A stretch of 44,395 nt of DNA from Paracoccaceae bacterium (lineage in GTDB: Bacteria > Pseudomonadota > Alphaproteobacteria > Rhodobacterales > Rhodobacteraceae): the NCBI GenBank assembly GCA_020630695.1, contig JAHDIS010000033.1:1-44395 (forward strand), in the 5' to 3' direction. A model generated the notes under the pieces. That model worked only from the letters and a program-made list of their open reading frames with translations. It searched no databases and had not been told where the DNA came from. Every line of letters starts with the position of its first letter. The stretch's first letter is position 1. The position numbers and the translations under genes were made by a program. Positions 1 to 8,731 of the stretch are shown here, one piece after another.

Positions 1-30
1 TCGGGAGAACCCCCTGATTACATTTTTCAT
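1..30 (-). CDS. Partial 5' end of a probable TRAP small permease (DctQ-like)
   Basis: Only the first ten codons lie in the window. On the minus strand an ATG at 30-28 opens a frame reading MKNVIRGFSR. A strong purine-rich ribosome binding site (AGGGGGGAACC) stands just before it. It begins 27 bp after the stop of the TRAP solute-binding protein gene. TRAP loci usually place dctQ or a fused dctQM directly after dctP, so DctQ is the likely identity. The call rests on position and ribosome site; ten residues cannot prove the family. Confidence 0.5.
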   Translation of the reverse strand, partial: MKNVIRGFSR

Positions 31-57
31 GGTGGTTCCCCCCTATTTTAGCGCAGC

Positions 58-1068
58 TTAGTTGCCCAGTGCGTTGATCTGGTCCAACACGCCTTCTGGC
101 CATGTTTCTGCGAATTCGCTTTCGAGATACATGGACTGCACCTGATTGCGGAACGCAGCCAGATCAGGCTCGTAGATGCTCATGCCCTGCTCTTCGAGGA
201 ATGCAACGAGATCAGCCTCTTTCTGAAGCTGCTTCTGGCGACCGGATTCTGCCGCAGCATCTGCCGCTTTCTGAACGGTGGCCTGCTGTTCTGCGCTCAT
301 GCCATCCCAAACACCTTTGCCGATGGCAATGTAGTTCAGGTCAACAAGGTGCGACGTCAGAACAATCTGGTTGGTCACTTCGTAGAACTTGGCATCCACA
401 ACGGTCGGAAGCGGGTTGTCCTGACCGTCAACTGCGCCTGTCGACAAGGCGGTGTAGACTTCGGAGAAGGCCATTGGTGTCGGCGCTGCGCCCAGAGCTT
501 TGCCGAGGAACTGCCATGCATCGGTGCCCGGCATACGCAGGTTCACGCCATCCAGATCTGCTGGTGTGGACACTGTCAGCTCATCTTTGGTCTGACGCAG
601 GTTCACCTGACGGCGGCCAAGATACATGACAGACAACAGCTTTACGCCCAGCTCATCTTCGGCCTTCTGCTTGAACGCATCCATGAGAGGGTCATTGAAA
701 ACCGCAACCTGGTGCGCGGCGTCCTGATGAACATAGCCTGCTGTAAAGATCGAAAACTCAGGGAAGAACTGTGCCAGTTCTTGCGCCGATGTGATCGACA
801 TTTCGAGGTTGCCACGGCTGATGGCGTCCAGCTCGGTGCCCTGAGCAAAGATCGTGCCGTTGTAGCTGGGCTGGTAGTCGACGAAGTCTGCAACCATCGG
901 TGCGAACACTTCGGCCATCGCAACAGATCGCTGATCCGTTTCAGAACCCGATGTCGCCATGCGCAGCTGAATTTTTTCGTCGGCCAAAGCAGGGCCAGCA
1001 ACGCTTGCTGCAAGGCTCAGAGCTGTGAGCGACGCGATGGTCGCACGACGGGTGAGTTTGGTGATCAT
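58..1068 (-). CDS. dctP: TRAP transporter solute-binding protein, DctP family
   Basis: This is the periplasmic receptor of a tripartite ATP-independent transporter, which captures a small (usually carboxylate) substrate for a DctQM permease. The 336-aa product has a typical Sec signal peptide: KLTRR, a hydrophobic stretch, then cleavage near GPALA-DE at about residue 28. The mature part follows the DctP pattern, including a NLRMPGTDAW segment near the middle and a FSEVYTALSTGAVDGQDNPL segment typical of the ligand-binding hinge. I chose the ATG at 1068 because AGGGAGGAAA sits directly upstream; the open frame extends ten codons further without such a site. It follows the dehydrogenase gene by 97 bp and leads into a probable dctQ, so the three likely share a transcript. 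The ligand cannot be read from the sequence; neighbours suggest an organic acid or aromatic compound. Confidence 0.9.
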   Translation of the reverse strand: MITKLTRRATIASLTALSLAASVAGPALADEKIQLRMATSGSETDQRSVAMAEVFAPMVADFVDYQPSYNGTIFAQGTELDAISRGNLEMSITSAQELAQFFPEFSIFTAGYVHQDAAHQVAVFNDPLMDAFKQKAEDELGVKLLSVMYLGRRQVNLRQTKDELTVSTPADLDGVNLRMPGTDAWQFLGKALGAAPTPMAFSEVYTALSTGAVDGQDNPLPTVVDAKFYEVTNQIVLTSHLVDLNYIAIGKGVWDGMSAEQQATVQKAADAAAESGRQKQLQKEADLVAFLEEQGMSIYEPDLAAFRNQVQSMYLESEFAETWPEGVLDQINALGN

Positions 1069-1152
1069 GGTTTCCTCCCTTTGATCAGTCCGTAGCAATT
1101 TGATCGAGTCAGTTATTGCGGATTTTTTACTGTTTGCAAGATATTTTGTAAA

Positions 1153-1166
1153 ACGTCTGACATTTT
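1153..1166. promoter_or_regulatory. Candidate GntR/FCD operator half of a repeated motif
   Basis: The sequence ACGTCTGACATTTT overlaps the end of the dehydrogenase gene and lies about 90 bp before dctP. It matches 12 of 14 bases of ATGTCTGATATTTT at 2315-2328, in the divergent promoter next to the GntR gene. The core GTCTGAC fits the GTNNNAC pattern known for FCD-type GntR operators. Binding is inferred. Confidence 0.35.
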
Positions 1167-2250
1167 AAGCGGCTGGTTTCTGCGCAGGCTCTCTGCTCTG
1201 TGCATCAGATTTTTGTATCGAAACGGCATCGCCGGTGGCCGCCGAGATGGCGATCGCCTCGACGACTTCCAGCGACCGCATGCCCTCAACACCGGAAACC
1301 AGCGGTTGGCACTTGCCCTGAATCACTTGTGCGAAATGGTGCATCTGGGTCGCCAGAGGGTCTTCGAAACTGCGAAGCAAGGTTTGCGAACCGATTGGCG
1401 TCCACCAATCCTGTGTCTCTTCGTGGCGCCAGACCCGCAAATCGGGCAAGGACAGTCCCCCTTCGGACCCGCCAATCAGGTAACAGCTTTCATTAGTCGC
1501 GGGATAAGCCGGATTCTCACAAGAGGTCAGCTCCCAGCTCCACGGAGCGACAATGCTGTCCGACACCGAAATAGTCGCAACACAGCCTTGTTCGAATGTC
1601 AGGATTGCCGTAGCCAGATCTTCATTCTCAAATCCACGTGCAGACGGAACGGCAATCGCCTGAACAGAGCGTACCTCGCCACAGAAGTGACGAAGCAGAT
1701 CAACATCATGCACGAGGTTGACCGAGATCGGCCCCGCGCCCTTGTGTTTGCGCCATGGTGCAGCATCGAAGTAGTAGTCCGGTTTATAGAACCAGCACGT
1801 GGCCTGAACCGCCCGGATGGATCCGATTGACCCATTGTCAATTGCCGCTTTGGCCGCGCGCACCATGCCGTTGTGTCGCCGGTGATGGCCAACCAGCAAA
1901 GCCACATTGGCCTGTTCCGCCGCCACGGTCAGCTGTTCGGCTTCTGCCGCCGTCACTGCAATGGGCTTTTCGATCAGGACAGGACAGTTGTTGGCAATGC
2001 AGCAAAGCCCCTGCTCCAGATGCATCGGGGTGGGTGTCGCCAAAACGACTCCGTCGGGTGGCGCTTGTTCGAACATCTGCTCGAGCGATTCAAATGCCGC
2101 GTAACCCATGGCAACCGCCGCCGCCCGGGATTCTGCGTCCGGATCCACCACCGCGGCCAGTGCAAGGCCCGGTGACCGGCGCAACACCTCTGCATGACGC
2201 TTACCAATAAGCCCAAAGCCCACAACGGCGATACGCGTTTCGTTTTGCAT
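1165..2250 (-). CDS. Gfo/Idh/MocA family NAD(P)-dependent oxidoreductase
   Basis: A 361-aa cytoplasmic dehydrogenase of the glucose-fructose oxidoreductase / inositol dehydrogenase family. The Rossmann dinucleotide-binding motif GFGLIGKRH lies at residues 11-19. The EKPIAVTAAEAEQL segment near residue 94 holds the conserved lysine of the EKP motif. HDVDLLRHFCG near residue 180 carries the usual catalytic histidine region. Length is normal for the family. The ATG at 2250 is preceded by GAGGGA. It is divergent from the GntR regulator gene and upstream of the TRAP receptor, so it probably oxidises or reduces the imported substrate or a sugar/inositol-like derivative. The exact substrate cannot be told from sequence. 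Confidence 0.88.
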   Translation of the reverse strand: MQNETRIAVVGFGLIGKRHAEVLRRSPGLALAAVVDPDAESRAAAVAMGYAAFESLEQMFEQAPPDGVVLATPTPMHLEQGLCCIANNCPVLIEKPIAVTAAEAEQLTVAAEQANVALLVGHHRRHNGMVRAAKAAIDNGSIGSIRAVQATCWFYKPDYYFDAAPWRKHKGAGPISVNLVHDVDLLRHFCGEVRSVQAIAVPSARGFENEDLATAILTFEQGCVATISVSDSIVAPWSWELTSCENPAYPATNESCYLIGGSEGGLSLPDLRVWRHEETQDWWTPIGSQTLLRSFEDPLATQMHHFAQVIQGKCQPLVSGVEGMRSLEVVEAIAISAATGDAVSIQKSDAQSREPAQKPAA

Positions 2251-2414
2251 GGGTTGTGTCCCTCGAATCTCGACTTCGAGCGCACACTAATCACTTCAAC
2301 TGATGTTAACAAGAATGTCTGATATTTTTTATTTCACCCTTTAAATCTTCAAACTTGGAGCCCCGTCATTCTGTGGTATGTATAGGATGAAACCGGAAAT
2401 CTCAGGCCCAAGTC
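2251..2414. promoter_or_regulatory. Divergent promoter region with candidate operators
   Basis: This 164-bp AT-rich gap separates the minus-strand gfo-dctP operon from the plus-strand gntR-rraA pair. It contains ATGTCTGATATTTT (2315-2328), a near copy of the motif at 1153-1166, and TGTATAGGAT (2379-2388). The reverse complement of the second occurs at 8802-8811 in the next divergent promoter. Promoter activity is inferred from gene layout; no clear -35/-10 pair is claimed. Confidence 0.5.
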
Positions 2415-3068
2415 ATGGCAAAATCACTCAACGAAATCGGGTCCTCCACGTATCAGCGGATCAAGCGCGACATCATATTCGGAGAACTTGAACCCGGCTC
2501 CAAGCTCAAACTTGAAGGATTGCGGCAGCGGTATTCGGCCAGCATGTCGACGCTGCGCGAAACCCTGAACCGCCTGTCGAGCGAAGGCTTTGTGGATGCT
2601 CAAGACCAACGCGGTTTCTTTGTGACGCCCGTGTCACGCCAGGATCTGATCGAAATCGCCAATCTGCGTGTGCTGCTCGAATGCCATGCCCTGCGGTTGT
2701 CCGTCGAAAAGGGCGACACGGACTGGGAAGGCAATCTGGTTGCTGCGCATCACAAACTGCACCTCATGGAACAAAAGATGATGGGCGGTGACGACAGTCA
2801 GAAAGAAGACTGGAAGCGATACGACTGGGAATTCCACAAAGCATTGATCCAGGCTTGCGGATCACAGAACCTGCTGTCTTTGCACGCAGTGCTCTATGAC
2901 AAATACCTGCGTTATCAGATGCTCGTTCTGACCTACCGTGGCGACGAAGCCGTGGAAGAACACCGCCAGATGTTTGACGCCGCTTTGGCAAGAGACGTGG
3001 ATCGTGCATCCACTGTGCTGCAAACGCATATCGAAAAAGGTCTGGAACACACGTTGGCGTCGTTCTGA
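2415..3068 (+). CDS. GntR family transcriptional regulator, FCD domain
   Basis: A 217-aa DNA-binding regulator. Residues 10-75 form the GntR winged helix: YQRIKRDIIFGELEPGSKLK, then LRQRYSASMSTLRETLNRLS as the helix-turn-helix and a wing ending GFFVTPVS. Residues 80-215 match the all-helical FCD effector domain, with a WEFHKALIQACGS segment carrying the D/E-x-x-FH signature of the metal/ligand pocket and a late H in EHRQMFDAAL. Such proteins usually repress adjacent catabolic genes until an organic acid binds. It is divergent from gfo-dctP and 55 bp upstream of the RraA-like gene, so it likely controls both and perhaps the operons at 7.8-10.7 kb, whose promoter shares a 10-bp motif. The effector is unknown. 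Confidence 0.9.
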   Translation: MAKSLNEIGSSTYQRIKRDIIFGELEPGSKLKLEGLRQRYSASMSTLRETLNRLSSEGFVDAQDQRGFFVTPVSRQDLIEIANLRVLLECHALRLSVEKGDTDWEGNLVAAHHKLHLMEQKMMGGDDSQKEDWKRYDWEFHKALIQACGSQNLLSLHAVLYDKYLRYQMLVLTYRGDEAVEEHRQMFDAALARDVDRASTVLQTHIEKGLEHTLASF

Positions 3069-3123
3069 ATCCTCAATCGGCTCACTACCGCCCTTTCGCA
3101 ACCGTCCACGAAGCAGGTCAAAG

Positions 3124-3861
3124 ATGCCCAACCCTCCTCATGCTGACACGATATCGCTGAAAGCAGACACCCTGCTCCGTCTACAGGGCGCAAGCACGGC
3201 AACCGTTGCGACGCTCTTGTTCAAACGCGGCTATCAAAACGCGTATATTCAAGGCGTGCTTCCGCTGGGTAAAGGCAAGAAGACCATGGTTGGGCCAGCT
3301 TATACCCTGCGCTACATCCCGACCCGCCCGGACACCGACCCGCTCGAGGCGTTTCGCGAACCGGATCACCCGCAGCGCGTTGCTGTCGAAGAATGCCCCG
3401 AAGGCGCAGTTCTGGTCATGGATTGTCGGGGGGATGCCTCTGCGGCCTCAGCCGGATCGATCCTGCTGACCCGGATGCAGGTCCGTGGTGTTGCCGGGGT
3501 CGTTTCTGATGGTGGAATACGCGATGCCGAAGGGGCCGCTGCACTGGATATGCCGGTCTTTGCCGCCAAACCATCGGCCCCGACGAACCTAACGAAACAC
3601 CATGCCGTGGACATCGGGCTGCCAATCGCTTGTGGCGGCGTCGCAGTCTATCCCGGCGATATCCTGCTGGGGGATGCGGATGGGGTCATGGTCATCCCGC
3701 GGCATCTGGCCGATGAAGTCGCTGAAGACAGCATTGGCATGGAACTATTCGAAGCGTTTGTTCTGGAAGAGGTAAACCGGGGAGTGCCCACCCGTGGGCT
3801 CTATCCGCCTACCGATCCCGACACGCTGGTTCGTTTCGAAGCATGGAAAGCTGATCGCTAA
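3124..3861 (+). CDS. RraA / 4-hydroxy-4-methyl-2-oxoglutarate aldolase family protein
   Basis: A 245-aa protein of the RraA-like fold, a family that includes HMG/4-carboxy-4-hydroxy-2-oxoadipate aldolases of aromatic meta-cleavage and oxaloacetate decarboxylases, as well as the RNase E regulator RraA. Visible family features are GVAGVVSDGGIRDAEG near residues 122-137, whose Arg-Asp pair binds substrate and metal, and GGVAVYPGDILLGDADGVMV near residues 177-196. I start at the ATG at 3124, where similarity begins; the open frame runs upstream over the end of gntR. It lies 55 bp behind the GntR gene. Its stop overlaps that of the convergent monooxygenase by 3 bp. In this catabolic setting an aldolase acting on a keto acid is more likely than RNase E control, but sequence alone cannot decide. 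Confidence 0.82.
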   Translation: MPNPPHADTISLKADTLLRLQGASTATVATLLFKRGYQNAYIQGVLPLGKGKKTMVGPAYTLRYIPTRPDTDPLEAFREPDHPQRVAVEECPEGAVLVMDCRGDASAASAGSILLTRMQVRGVAGVVSDGGIRDAEGAAALDMPVFAAKPSAPTNLTKHHAVDIGLPIACGGVAVYPGDILLGDADGVMVIPRHLADEVAEDSIGMELFEAFVLEEVNRGVPTRGLYPPTDPDTLVRFEAWKADR

Positions 3862-5122
3862 CCCCGGACTTGCGCGCCTTCTTCAATCGTTGGCGGCGCG
3901 GCGTTCAACTGCTCCATCGCAAAACCAGCCGCCGCCTTGTATTTGGCCATGAACTCGCGTCGTTCCTCTACGGGCAGCACGGTTTCGATGTCATCAAAGA
4001 CGCCGCCGCATCTTTCGTCCAGCATGTTCAAAAGCCCGAACGGCCCTGCGCCGCGATTGCGCAGAACCAGTTCCGAAACCGGCCCGCACAGCTGTTCGTC
4101 ATAGGCTTCCAGAGCGGCAGGTGTTGCGCCGTGTCGTACAATCTTGGCGCCCAGCACGCGCGCATCCACAATGGCCTGACTGGCCCCGTTTGACCCCGTG
4201 GGATACATGGCGTGGGCCGCATCGCCCATCAGCGCAACGGGCCCTTGAACCCAAGTGTCGACAGGATCGCGATCGATCATCGGATTTTCATAGGCACAAT
4301 CTGCCTGTGCCAGCATGGCTGGAACGTCCAGCCATTCGTAGCGGAAGTCTTCGAAATGATGCACGAAATGAGCCAGTTCAACCGGCCTGAACCATCCATC
4401 GTGTTGCCAACCCTCGGCGCTGTCCATGGTGACTTCGGCAATCCAGTTGACCAGACAGGTTCCATCCGGATCAGGCGAAGAAATCGGATAGATCACCATC
4501 CGGTGTCGGTGTGTGCCCAGACCAACAAAGGACGAGCCGGTGCGCAACGGCTTGGTGCGTACCGTTCCCCGCCACATAACCGCGCCACCCCAATGGATTG
4601 GTGGTTGCTGTGGATGCATCTGCGCCCGCACCACCGAATGAATCCCGTCAGCACCGATCAACAATCGGCCTGTCACACGTGTTCCATCGCTCAACGAAAC
4701 CTGAACAGACTCTGCGCCTCTGAATAACCCTCAACCTTAACACCCAGACGGACCGACTCCTGTCCGAGTCGGTCCAACACGGTGCGGTAGAGCAGCATGT
4801 GCAACTCGCCGCGATGGACCGCATACTGCGGCCAGCGATAGCCGGCCTCCAATCCGCGTGGCTCGGCATAGACTTCTTTGCCATTCAGCCCAACCAAAGC
4901 CCATTCGCGCGCCTGGACGCCGACCCGGTCAAGCGCGTCTGCTCCAATACCCAGATCGAACAGTTCGCGCACTGCGTTGGGCTGGATGTTGATCCCGACA
5001 CCCAATGGCTTCATGTCGCGCGAGGCTTCGATGACAAGGCAAGGAACACCGATCTGGTGCAGGGTCAGCGCCAGTGCAAGGCCGCCAATCCCGCCACCGG
5101 CAATAATGACAGGCTCATTCAC
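3858..5122 (-). pseudogene. FAD-dependent monooxygenase, frameshifted
   Basis: A flavin hydroxylase of the salicylate-hydroxylase/PhzS-like type split over two frames. The N-terminal part (5122-4691, GTG start) has the FAD Rossmann motif in VIIAGGGIGGLALAL and ends in a stop after GYSEAQSLFRFR. The C-terminal part resumes in another frame as ESVQVSLSDG, followed by LLIGADGIHSVVR (the DG motif) and VALMGDAAHAMYPTGSNGAS (the GD motif that binds the FAD ribityl chain). All expected domains are present in order, giving about 420 codons, the normal size, with one shift near 4705-4725. The GTG start overlaps the TGA of the acyl-CoA dehydrogenase gene, so the two are translationally coupled. Either the gene is dead or one base is wrong in the sequence. 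The call of a monooxygenase is firm; its substrate is not known. Confidence 0.82.
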
Positions 5123-6663
5123 GTCAGGACCTCTTGGGTGTTCAGGATTTTCGCTGCCAGAGCTTTTAACACGCGGGCATCCGAATGCGCATCCGCAACG
5201 GCATCAATCCGCGCCCAAACGGCACGCAAAGCCAGATCAGCCGTCAGCCGATAGAACCGGTGGGCCAGTTCGGTCGCATCCTTTGCCGCGGCGATCTCGT
5301 CCTTGAAGGCCGTCCAACGGGCCAGAGTGGGCCGCACCCGCTCGTCATGTCCAGCCAGTTCCCGGCACAGCGTTTCAAATCCATCAGCACCGCCACTCCG
5401 CAGCCCACGCGTGGCAAGGCTTCGCGTATGAATGCCATTTGCCCCCTCATAAATCGCGCAGATACGAGCATCGCGCCAGATCTGCTCGATCCCGTATTCC
5501 TTGAGGTACCCATATCCTCCTAGCACCTGAATTCCGAGATCGGCGGCCTGAATACCTGCTTCTGATCCAAGCACCTTGCAAAGAGGTGTCAGAAACTCGA
5601 CCAGTTCTGGCCGATTCCCCAATTCCAGCTCAACCAATGCGATGTGGCAAAGCGCCCGTGAGCCAAGCTCTAGCATGCGCTGGGTTTCGATCATGCGCCG
5701 AACGTCCGCGTGGTCGTGCAAGACAGCAGTGGCCCCGTCAGCCCCCCTGCCCTGCTTTCGTTCGGCTGCATAGCTAGCGGTGATATCTGCCGCACGCGCG
5801 GCATGGGCCACACCTTGCAAAGCAACATCCAACCGCGCGTGGTTCATAAGCGTGAACATCGCCTTGAGCCCTGCGCCTTCCTCACCAACCAACTCGGCCT
5901 TGGCATCGTCAAAAAGCATCTGACAGGTAGGCGAGGCATGCAGCCCCAGCTTTCCCTCCAGACGCGTAACCCGAGCCGCGGGCTGGCGGCGGCACAAGAA
6001 CAACGACAAACCGGCAATACCGGCGTCGGCCGGTCCGCTCCGTGCCAGCACCAAGTGCAAGATATCATCGGACAGATCCTGATCCCCACCCGAAATGAAT
6101 ATCTTTTCACCGTGCAGCACCCATCCGTCCTGATCCGGTTTCGCGGTGGTTCTGATCGCGGAAAGATCAGAGCCCGCTGCCGGTTCCGTCAGACACATGG
6201 TCGACAAAACGGACCCATCCGCCAGACCCGGAATCCATGTGTCCTGTTGCTTCTGCGAGCCAAATCGCTGCAGAGTCGCGATCGCGCCCGGTACCAGATT
6301 GCACACCATCTGCAATGCGTGGTTGGCACCCGAGAAAATCTCGGACACCCCTGCCCCATAGACCGACGACAGCCCCATTCCGCCATATTCTTCTGGCGCA
6401 GCCAGCCCCTGCCATCCGCCTGCAGCAAGTTGGGCAAACGCATTCCCGAAACCCTCGGGCATCCGGACGCGACCGTTTTGCAATTGCGCGCCCTGCTCAT
6501 CCCCAACAGCGTTCAGCGGCGCGATCACAGATTCCGCGAAAGGGGCGAAATGGTTCAGGATATCCGATGCAATCGTCGCGTCCCATTCGTCCAGACGCGC
6601 GGCATCGGCAACGTGGTTCAACGAAAACAGGATATCTTCGGCGGGGGCTTTGAAGCTGGTCAT
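5119..6663 (-). CDS. Acyl-CoA dehydrogenase
   Basis: A 514-aa FAD-dependent acyl-CoA dehydrogenase, which introduces a C2-C3 double bond into an acyl-CoA and passes electrons to ETF. Signature 1 is CLTEPAAGSDLSAIRTTA in the middle domain, and the C-terminal domain has LGGYGYLKEYGIEQIWRDAR followed by YEGANGIHTRSLATR, in which the Glu of YEG is at the catalytic base position. It is longer than the ~380-aa short-chain enzymes because of a C-terminal helical extension, as in the DmdC/AcdA-like long subgroup. I start at the ATG at 6663 (MTSFKAP); the frame extends 20 codons upstream into the P450 end. It follows the P450 gene by 5 bp and overlaps the next gene by 4 bp, so it belongs to one operon with both. 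Confidence 0.88.
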   Translation of the reverse strand: MTSFKAPAEDILFSLNHVADAARLDEWDATIASDILNHFAPFAESVIAPLNAVGDEQGAQLQNGRVRMPEGFGNAFAQLAAGGWQGLAAPEEYGGMGLSSVYGAGVSEIFSGANHALQMVCNLVPGAIATLQRFGSQKQQDTWIPGLADGSVLSTMCLTEPAAGSDLSAIRTTAKPDQDGWVLHGEKIFISGGDQDLSDDILHLVLARSGPADAGIAGLSLFLCRRQPAARVTRLEGKLGLHASPTCQMLFDDAKAELVGEEGAGLKAMFTLMNHARLDVALQGVAHAARAADITASYAAERKQGRGADGATAVLHDHADVRRMIETQRMLELGSRALCHIALVELELGNRPELVEFLTPLCKVLGSEAGIQAADLGIQVLGGYGYLKEYGIEQIWRDARICAIYEGANGIHTRSLATRGLRSGGADGFETLCRELAGHDERVRPTLARWTAFKDEIAAAKDATELAHRFYRLTADLALRAVWARIDAVADAHSDARVLKALAAKILNTQEVLT

Positions 6664-6668
6664 GGTGC

Positions 6669-7847
6669 TCAATTCAAAAGGACAGGCAGGTTGATAGGTC
6701 CGCGAAAACCAAAGCCCCGCCAAATCACCGCATCCGGGTCGGGCAGCGTCATATTGTGAAAACGGTCAAACAGCACTGGCAGCATGATCTGTGCAATCGC
6801 TCGGCGCGCCACATGAGTGCCCTGGCAGAAATGCGGCCCGTTGCCAAAGCTTTGGTGCTGGGTTTTTTCACGGTAGACGTTGAAGGTCTCCCCATCCTCC
6901 ACGACCTCTTCGTCACGGTTGGCGCTAGCCTGAATGGTCATGACCGTCTCGCCCTTTTCAATCAGGCAACCACGGATCTCCGTATCCTCTTTGACCAGCC
7001 GCGACGAGGCCGAGATTGGCGCGACCCAGCGCACCCCTTCCTCAAAGGCTTTGTCCCAATCTCCCTGACGCTTGACCTGTTCCAACTGTTCCGGATTTGT
7101 CAGCAATCCGAACAGAATGGTGTTCAACGCATCTCTTGGCTCGTTGATGCCCCCGCCGATGGCAATCTTGATATTGGCATAGATCTGGGTCTGCTCAATC
7201 GGGTCGTCGGCATTCAGCATGACCGAGAGGGCAGAATTGTTCGGCTCTGCCCTGTGCCGGTCTTGCAGCCGGTCAAAAAGAGCGTGCATTTCTTCGTTAG
7301 CCAGATCCGAGCGAGCAAATGGGGCATCCTTCCAACCGAAGTTACCTGCGCCATCGATCAACGCCTGAGACCAACGCTGCATCTCGTCGTCGCTGGCCTC
7401 TTCGAGGCCAAGGAGCACTGCCAATCCGCGCGCGGCATAGGGCCCAGAGAGTGCCGGAAACAGATCCACCACCTCTCCACGCGGCAGGCGCGCAACGTAG
7501 TCCTCGGCAATCCGCTGATAGCGAGGGACCCATTCGTCTCGGATGACGCGCGGGGCAAAAGCCGGAGCCATGGCCATGCGTTCGCGCAAGTGTGCCTCCC
7601 CATCCTTCCGCATTAAGGTATGCGCCCAAAAGGCGCGCTTCATGGGGGTTTCAGGATCGTCCGAACTGAAGATGTCAGGGTTGTCCTTGACGTATTTTGT
7701 ATCGGCCGCCTTTGTCAGAAAGATACGCCGTGCCTGACTGATCCGGCACACGGGCGCGTCAGCCCGCAGGCGGCGATAGATCGGAAAGGGATCGCGATCC
7801 AGCGCCTCAAGAGTGATCTGATCACTGACGGGGACCGGCCGTGCCAC
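6669..7847 (-). CDS. Cytochrome P450
   Basis: A 392-aa soluble bacterial P450. The heme-binding loop FGNGPHFCQGTHVARR supplies the thiolate cysteine. The EGVRW segment gives the ExxR motif of helix K, and HLRERMAMAPAFAPR is the helix C region that contacts the heme propionate. Helix I reads IAIGGGINEPRDA: the usual acid-alcohol pair (D/E-T) is replaced by Asn-Glu followed by Pro, which is uncommon and affects oxygen activation. The GTG start shares a base with the TAG of the amidohydrolase gene (TAGTG). No ferredoxin or ferredoxin reductase is encoded beside it, so electrons come from elsewhere or the enzyme uses peroxide. It may hydroxylate or O-demethylate the compound handled by the neighbours, but the substrate is not identifiable. 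Confidence 0.93.
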   Translation of the reverse strand: MARPVPVSDQITLEALDRDPFPIYRRLRADAPVCRISQARRIFLTKAADTKYVKDNPDIFSSDDPETPMKRAFWAHTLMRKDGEAHLRERMAMAPAFAPRVIRDEWVPRYQRIAEDYVARLPRGEVVDLFPALSGPYAARGLAVLLGLEEASDDEMQRWSQALIDGAGNFGWKDAPFARSDLANEEMHALFDRLQDRHRAEPNNSALSVMLNADDPIEQTQIYANIKIAIGGGINEPRDALNTILFGLLTNPEQLEQVKRQGDWDKAFEEGVRWVAPISASSRLVKEDTEIRGCLIEKGETVMTIQASANRDEEVVEDGETFNVYREKTQHQSFGNGPHFCQGTHVARRAIAQIMLPVLFDRFHNMTLPDPDAVIWRGFGFRGPINLPVLLN

Positions 7848-8731
7848 TATGCTTCACCCAGCAACCGCAGCGCATTTTCCTTGAGGATCAAAGGCCGTAC
7901 TTCATCCTTGAACGGGGCCGCTTCGAAATCAGCCAACCAGCGGTCAGGCGTGATTGCAGGCCAGTCAGAGCCGAAGAGCATTTTTTTCTTCAGGATCGAA
8001 TTGGCATAGCGAATGAAGGTTTCCGGGAAATACTTCGGGCTCCAACCGCTCATGTCATAGTAGACATTCGGTTTGTGCTGGCACACGGCCAGCCCTTCTT
8101 CGGTCCAGGGGAAGCTGGGATGCGCGAGGATGATCGGCATGTCCGGAAAATCAACCGCGACGTCGTCAAGATGCATCGGGTTGGAATACTTCAGGCGCAT
8201 TCCCATCCCGCCACGCATACCAGAACCAACACCAGTCTGACCGGTATGGAACAGGGTGATCACACCCTCTTCGGCGCAGGCTTCCAGAACAGTGTAACAG
8301 GCTTCTCGGTCATTGGGGAAAAAGCCCTGCATTGTCGGATGGAACTTGAACCCGCGCACGCCGAAATCACGCACCAACCGCCGCACTTCCCGCGCGCCCG
8401 CCTTGCCCTTGTGCGGATCGATGGACGCAAAAGGGATCAGGATATCGTCATTTTCGGCACAGATCTGCGCAACTTCTTCGTTTGAATACCGCTTGAACCC
8501 CGTTTCACGTTCGGCATCGACTGGGAAGATAACCGCCGCAATGTTGCGTTCCCGATAGTAGGCTGCGGTGTCCTGAACCGTGGGCAGCATGCCTTCGGCA
8601 CCGGCCGGATTCTTGAAATAGGCGGCCATGCCTGCCTGAAATTCATTGTAGCCGTCATCGCGACCGTGGTTGCAGGGCTCTTCGGCGTGCGTGTGAAAAT
8701 CGATGGCTTTGACCGCGCTGAAATCAACCAT
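7847..8731 (-). CDS. Amidohydrolase family 2 (COG2159) metal-dependent hydrolase/decarboxylase
   Basis: A 294-aa TIM-barrel enzyme of the group that includes gamma-resorcylate decarboxylase, ACMSD and 4-oxalomesaconate hydratase-like proteins. The metal motif HxH occurs in IDFHTHAEE at residues 13-15, with further conserved sites in GFKFHPTMQGF, LFHTGQTGVG, ILAHPSFPW and the Asp of LFGSDWPAITP near the C terminus. I start at ATG 8731 because CGGAGGAGAAGG stands just before it; the frame is open about 97 codons further but over the divergent promoter. It is the first gene of the minus-strand operon ahead of the P450. A non-oxidative decarboxylation or hydrolysis of an aromatic or ring-cleavage intermediate is plausible in this context. 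Confidence 0.85.
   Translation of the reverse strand: MVDFSAVKAIDFHTHAEEPCNHGRDDGYNEFQAGMAAYFKNPAGAEGMLPTVQDTAAYYRERNIAAVIFPVDAERETGFKRYSNEEVAQICAENDDILIPFASIDPHKGKAGAREVRRLVRDFGVRGFKFHPTMQGFFPNDREACYTVLEACAEEGVITLFHTGQTGVGSGMRGGMGMRLKYSNPMHLDDVAVDFPDMPIILAHPSFPWTEEGLAVCQHKPNVYYDMSGWSPKYFPETFIRYANSILKKKMLFGSDWPAITPDRWLADFEAAPFKDEVRPLILKENALRLLGEA

Noticed and set aside
5710-6759. Long plus-strand open frame of 349 codons
   Set aside because: It is antisense to the acyl-CoA dehydrogenase gene, which has clear motifs; its own translation shows no domain.
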